From assembly GCA_948567375.1 (NCBI GenBank), contig OX419760.1, positions 59,516,911 through 59,580,910 of the forward strand: a stretch of DNA of 64,000 nucleotides, in the 5' to 3' direction. The translations under genes were made by a program, and so were the position numbers. The notes under the pieces were generated by a model, which was given only the letters and a program-made list of their open reading frames with translations, ran no database searches and was not told where the DNA came from. Positions 59,236-64,000 of this stretch are shown piece by piece (within the stretch, counting starts at the first letter, position 1; the number at the start of each line of letters is the position of its first letter). The DNA comes from Lunularia cruciata (Eukaryota > Streptophyta > Marchantiopsida > Lunulariales > Lunulariaceae).

Positions 59236-61750
59236 TCATTGCAAGTAGCCTTGTTTGTTGTCTTTTAGGCTCATTTGTTCATCAAGAAGCTTTGTTTGTT
59301 GCTCCACCTCCTTCTCTTGTTGATATTTTAGACTATTAGTTAAATCCAAGATAAGGAGGTAGGTTAACATCTTCAAGTTCTCATAACCTATTTCCGCTAT
59401 TGTCATTTTGGTGCGCGCATCCTTGAGTTTGGCCCATAGGTTTTTCAGTTTGTCATCTTGCACCTCTAGCTCATCTTTGCACTTTGAGTTTGGCTCATCA
59501 ACCACAGTTTCAAGGAAACCTTGAACTATGGTTTTTGACTTTGGATCTCAATAAAATTAGTACTGTTTTTGTCGGAGCTTGTCTTTTTCAAACTTCTCTA
59601 ACTCTTTATCTTTCTCTTCACTCCAGGCCTTGGATTTTTTCACTTTGTTGTGGAGGAGTGCTTTTCTTTGGTCATCAATTGTGCTGCCTTTTGTAAGTAT
59701 CAATCTAATGTCATTAGATCAACAATTGTGGCATCAAGTTTTTTGTAAAATGGCAAGAAATAGTCCAAGGCTTTGATTGCATGCATAACAATGCTCACCA
59801 TATAGACTACCATCAATCACACAAGCAATTTACCTTTGTATCTCATGTTATTCTTCAAGCTAATGCTAGTTGATTTGGTTTGTCTTTTGAGTTGGACAAA
59901 ACCATGTCATTGGCCTCTTCTACTATCTAATCTTCAAGTGGTTGTCCACTTGGAGACTTTTCTATCCTTGTGATGATTGGTTCATCTCTTGGAAATGACT
60001 CCATACTTGGGTTTGTTGCTTTGTGCACCATTTGCCTCATCTTGTTGTCATTTGCTGTGGCAAATGGGCCCACCTCCTTGTTCTATGTCTCAAAACAAAG
60101 TCAAAAAAAGCTAATACTTATGCCAAAGTTTGCCTCAGCTTGGCTATAGGGGTCCCCTCAACTTCCTCATCGGGCTCTTTCCCTTTGAACAAGAATATCT
60201 TCATGTTTGTATCAATTGCAAGGGGTAATGACTATGCTTCATCATTATTGCCTCCCACATTCACCTCATCATTTTTTAGTGATGAGATCTTTGTGAAGGA
60301 CTTGTGACTTCTAGCTTCCATGTTTTCTAACAAGATTTTCTTTCTACTCATTTTTGGAGCAAATTGTCCAATGTCTCCTCTTCCTTCAAATTCCCCTTTT
60401 TTCCTTGGGGTATCTTAACTTCCACTATCATTGAGTGATACATCTATAGTTGGAACCACTCGTTTTCACTTCTTGGAAGCTTGAATCTTGGGCTTGGCCT
60501 TGGTCTCTTCCTTGCATAGGATTATTGTATTGTAGGTTTCATTGACGCATACAAACCTCTTTGTATCGGCAAAGAATTTTGGCTGCCTCATGCTACTTTG
60601 TAATTTCTTTGGGCAGATCAGAGTGCTCACTTAAATAAGCTAGATGGTTGAAGGGGGTATGGTATTTCTCCTTATCCTCTTCATTGAGTTGATTCATCCC
60701 TATGCAGGATGAATGCAAGATGAAGGAGGCTAAGATCATGAGGGTGCCTTCAGCCATATTATCCAAAAGCTAGATGACCATTCTTGGAACATCCTTGCAC
60801 ATGCTCACATGTCATTGTTTGTGCAAGAGCTAAAAGAATATTGATTGATTCAAGTTCACATAAGATGTTCTCTTTGATCTGAACAATTTCATAGTAGTTT
60901 TGATGACAACTTGTCACACAAGGTCATTAAGATCCTCTATTTTATAAACGTAGCTTTGCAACACAAATGAGTTGTCAATCATATCCTTCAAGTCTTTGCT
61001 AGGATGACCATGGGGAGTTTCCATGTGGATCTGGCCAAATAGAGAGCACTTTTCTCTCTGAACCCGTTGCCATTGATCCTTTGTACACATTGTTGGACTT
61101 GCACTCAACCTCCTACCACTCATGCAGAGGATATTACAACTTTCCTCTAGTAAGTAGACATCCAATAGACTCCAATCCCATAGTAATAATTCCATCTTCC
61201 AACTCTTGAAGTAATTCGACCTATAGTACAAAACCCATTTTGAAATCTCTAAAGATTTGCTTACTAGTTCTACCACTGGCCTTGGTTTTTTGTCCTTAGC
61301 AATTTGTTGTACCATTCTTGAATTATTTGGATTTGCAAATCCACTTTGCTGGTGTGTCCTGTTGTGGTGGTGATTTCCTGCAGCATGAAAGAACTTTGAT
61401 CGTGGAGAAAAATGAAAAGTAACAATTTCTCCTCATTTTATAGTCTTCTTAAAATCAGTCTGTCCTTCATCTGTCAAGGCGGTTGATGAGCAGTCACAGT
61501 TATGCCGTAAATGCATGTCACTTGATACCAGACTATAGGGTGTGCTTCCTCTGATGGCATGTTCATGCAAGAGGTATGGATTTTCTGTAAGCATGGAATT
61601 TGGCTGCACTTTGACTGATGACGGAAGTTTGTATTGCCAGGAATTTTTTTCACTGATCTTCATAGCAAAGCAATCTAATGCCGACATAACTTCGTAGAGA
61701 TAAGATTTGTAATGGAAGATCTTTGCAATGAAATCTTTCTTTGTCATCAA
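59236..61750 (-). pseudogene. Unidentified coding-like region, probably a decayed mobile-element gene
   Basis: Successive minus-strand frames carry protein-like sequence: 105 codons (61750-61433), 133 codons (61315-60914), then broken segments such as LASFILHSSCIGMNQLNEED near 60700, and an 89-codon coiled-coil-like frame (59505-59236, ELEVQDDKLKNLWAKLKDAR). Stops increase towards lower coordinates. I recognise no domain. Position among retroelements and the coiled coil suggest a gag-like protein, but a decayed host gene is possible. Confidence 0.4.
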
Positions 61751-62519
61751 GAAAACCCTGTTATGATACGATTATTGGGCCTCCAGCCATGGAATTGGAT
61801 TGTAGTTGTCTTACTAAAAAATTAAATTGTTCACTTTGTGAAGAGCTTGGCTAACAAATTAAACCAACTTTTCTTTTTTACTACCTTCTGTCATGATACA
61901 TACTATAATTAAAAAATTATAAAAATGGAAAAGAATTTTCTACAGGGAAGTCAAGGTTGTATCACTACAAGCTTCATCCCTTATGACAAGATCAAACAAT
62001 TTTTGAAATTTGAAGAGGGCAAACATTTTAAACTTTCATACAGAATGAATAACTGTTCTGTGTAACTTCTTTGCCTGTGAAGCCACCAAGTTATCGAGGT
62101 GAATACTCATCACATAAATCAAGAATCAGATCACTGATTAGAATTGAAACACTCTCACACATTTAAACTTTAAGTCCCTCACAATCTCTTTCTACTTTAA
62201 TATCATATTATAATGTATAAATAAAAGACGGAGACACCAAAAATCACCAAATAATAGTCTAGAAGATAGTACAATGTGGAAATAAGATATGGAGACACCA
62301 AAGAATAGTCTAGAAGACATAGGCCTCACACCAATATACAGAGGAAGAGAAATAGTTAAAATTTTGAGATTGAGTTTTGGAAACTTAAAAAAATTGTTAC
62401 TAAAGAAACTTAGCCGCCGCAAACACTCGTCGCCACAAACACTAGCTTGTACACTCTATCAACAGATTTAGATCTATAAGAAGTTTTGAATTTTATCTTA
62501 AAGATATATATTAAATGAT
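61751..62519. other. AT-rich intergenic sequence
   Basis: No supported gene or RNA. A partial direct repeat (GGAGACACCAAA plus AATAGTCTAGAAGA) occurs at about 62230-62265 and 62290-62318. Confidence 0.5.
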
Positions 62520-62826
62520 CTTATAATCTTAATAACATCTGCAGTATTAAACTTGCTAGCAATCCAGTATTTCATGTCAGGAGAAAACATATAGAGGTCC
62601 ATTATCATTTCATTAGAGAGAAGGTATTGGCTGGAGAAATAGATATGCCGTATATTCCTCTGTATGAGCAAGTAGCTGATATTTTCACCAAAGCTTTACC
62701 CAGAGATAAATTTGAAAGTTTCAGATCTCATCTAGGAATCAAAGATATTGACAGGACAGTATTGATGAAGTATTACAAGCTAATACTCCTAGGAGTCAAA
62801 GATATTGACGTTAGCTCGAGGGAGGG
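62520..62826 (+). pseudogene. copia RNase H 3' end
   Basis: The frame reads VKLASNPVFHVRRKHIEVHY, then EVHYHFIREKVLAGEIDMPY and EQVADIFTKALPRDKFESFR, the conserved end of copia pol. It is better preserved than the other copia copies here. Everything upstream of RNase H is missing. Confidence 0.85.
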
Positions 62827-62856
62827 TGTTGATGAAGTATCACAAGCTAATACGGT
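62735..62856. repeat. Imperfect tandem duplication across the copia pol-LTR junction
   Basis: GGAATCAAAGATATTGAC...TGATGAAGTATTACAAGCTA at 62736-62783 recurs as GGAGTCAAAGATATTGAC...TGATGAAGTATCACAAGCTA at 62791-62849. Only the second copy has the polypurine tract. Confidence 0.8.
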
Positions 62857-63107
62857 TGACGGTTAGTGACCGCATGAGAGTTAATCCTTAGTCACACTTT
62901 ATTCTTTGCTCATCAGTTCTCGTTAGTAATCACTTAGAGTTATGGTGAGGAGTGACTCGACTACTTGTGTATTTCTTCTCTACCTATTTATATATTCGAG
63001 CATAGCATTCTTTGTTGAAGTTTGGTATCCACTCTCATTATTCATTTCCGTGACAGTATTCAATTTCATATCTCCCTCATGGAGTGTACAAGAGTTGACA
63101 TTCTACA
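62827..63107 (+). repeat. copia 3' LTR
   Basis: It begins TGTTGATGAAGTATC directly after a polypurine tract (CGAGGGAGGG) and probably ends TTCTACA at 63107, about 281 bp. No partner 5' LTR is in the window, so the right end is inferred from the CA terminus alone. Confidence 0.6.
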
Positions 63108-64000
63108 GCTCAAAGGGACGAACGGTGCCAGTGATCTACTTGAAATCGCTACATAGCAGCATAGGGTCGCCAGATCGGTGTCACCAGTATGGTGGGTCGG
63201 CTTTAAATAGAAGACCCAGAAGACGTTCATGGTTTCTGTCACCAGATATCCTCTGTCAAGACGCACGCAAGTCCAAGCTTAATGTCATTACCACATGCGG
63301 GCGGTTGGTTTTTCAACAAGTGAAAACAGTGGAAACTCCATGAAAGTGCTCCAGTGACGTGTAGAGAAGTGCTCCAGTGTAGTCGGGAACTTGCTCCTGC
63401 AACTTCTGTTGCCACAAAAGCAAGATGGTGAAACCCAAAGAGTCACAGTAAAGCAATGTCCAGTGTAATGTACATGTAGTGAATGTAACGTTTGAAGCTA
63501 TGTAGGCCTTTCGGTCAGTGGAATGTTTATGGGAAGAAATTGTTGGCAGCTGATGATACTGTCGGGTTTAGCGGCGTTGCTTGCTCATGTGACGTTACTT
63601 CAACGGACACATAGATGGGGTTAGGCATGGAGATTGAGAGTCAAGCTCGCTTTTTATCAAACAACGAATTCGAATGACTTGGTCAAGATTCCCTCTATCC
63701 CGCGAATTATTAGGTCACAAGATCGTCTTTGCTCTATTTCAGGTGCAACCTGTACAAATCTACCCGACCTTAACTTCGACTGTTGAAGACACGACCTCCT
63801 CTAGGTGTGTTAACGGTATTTAAGACTTGGCCCACTTGCCCGTAGGCGATGATTTCCATTAGCTGACGACGGTTGATACTTACAGTGACTCGGTTTGTAA
63901 TCGACAGATCGCGACTCTATCCTTCAGAAAGTCCCACGGATATCTCGAGTTTACCTCAGGAATGTACTCCGGAACATTCTTGAGGCTCATGCATCCCAAA
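63108..64000. other. Unassigned sequence at the right edge
   Basis: Base composition is less AT-rich than in the transposon belt, as around the genes, but I find no convincing exon, domain or RNA. It may be the flank of a gene beyond the window. Confidence 0.4.

Overview
The window is nuclear DNA from a land plant. Genes carry GT-AG introns, the proteins include plastid-targeted and apoplastic types, and the intergenic space is AT-rich and full of decayed LTR retrotransposons. Short introns (mostly 60-650 bp), modest intergenic distances and Ty3/gypsy chromoviruses suggest a bryophyte, probably a moss. That placement is inference, because no marker gene settles it.

Gene-bearing left end (about 3-17 kb): an intronless gene for a plastid-targeted, single-span membrane protein (3112-4203, +) faces a 29-exon ARM/HEAT-repeat gene (5728-17139, -). 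I rebuilt the latter exon by exon from splice sites. All 29 exons keep phase and the total is 4638 nt, but exon 19 (69 nt, symmetric) carries an in-frame TAG.

Retrotransposon belt (about 18.5-39.6 kb): first comes a degraded Ty1/copia element (+, 18.5-22.8 kb). It is followed by a nest of related Ty3/gypsy chromovirus pieces in both orientations (25.0-38.1 kb) with four LTRs of about 409-426 bp, a fragment of a second LTR family (34.05-35.69 kb), and a decayed non-LTR reverse transcriptase (-, 38.15-39.6 kb). The gypsy LTRs are packed with GAAnnTTC palindromes, including a perfect four-unit heat-shock-element array upstream of a TATA box, so they look like heat-responsive promoters. In two places a 3' LTR lies inverted with its outer end fused to internal element sequence.

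Gene-bearing middle (about 42-54 kb): a complete 8-exon secreted GH9 endoglucanase (42330-45901, +) with a TATA box; a single-exon gene for an 1126-residue, largely disordered protein with an N-terminal membrane hairpin (47723-51103, -); and a frameshifted, truncated plastid-type transaldolase pseudogene that has lost its catalytic lysine (53135-54076, +).

Right end (about 54-64 kb): a short dispersed repeat, an antisense copia fragment, a 252-bp inverted repeat, unidentified coding-like sequence on the minus strand, the 3' end of another copia element with its LTR, and about 0.9 kb of unassigned sequence. The genes show no operon-like relationship; the intact ones concern plastid membranes, cell-wall remodelling and two uncharacterised large proteins.
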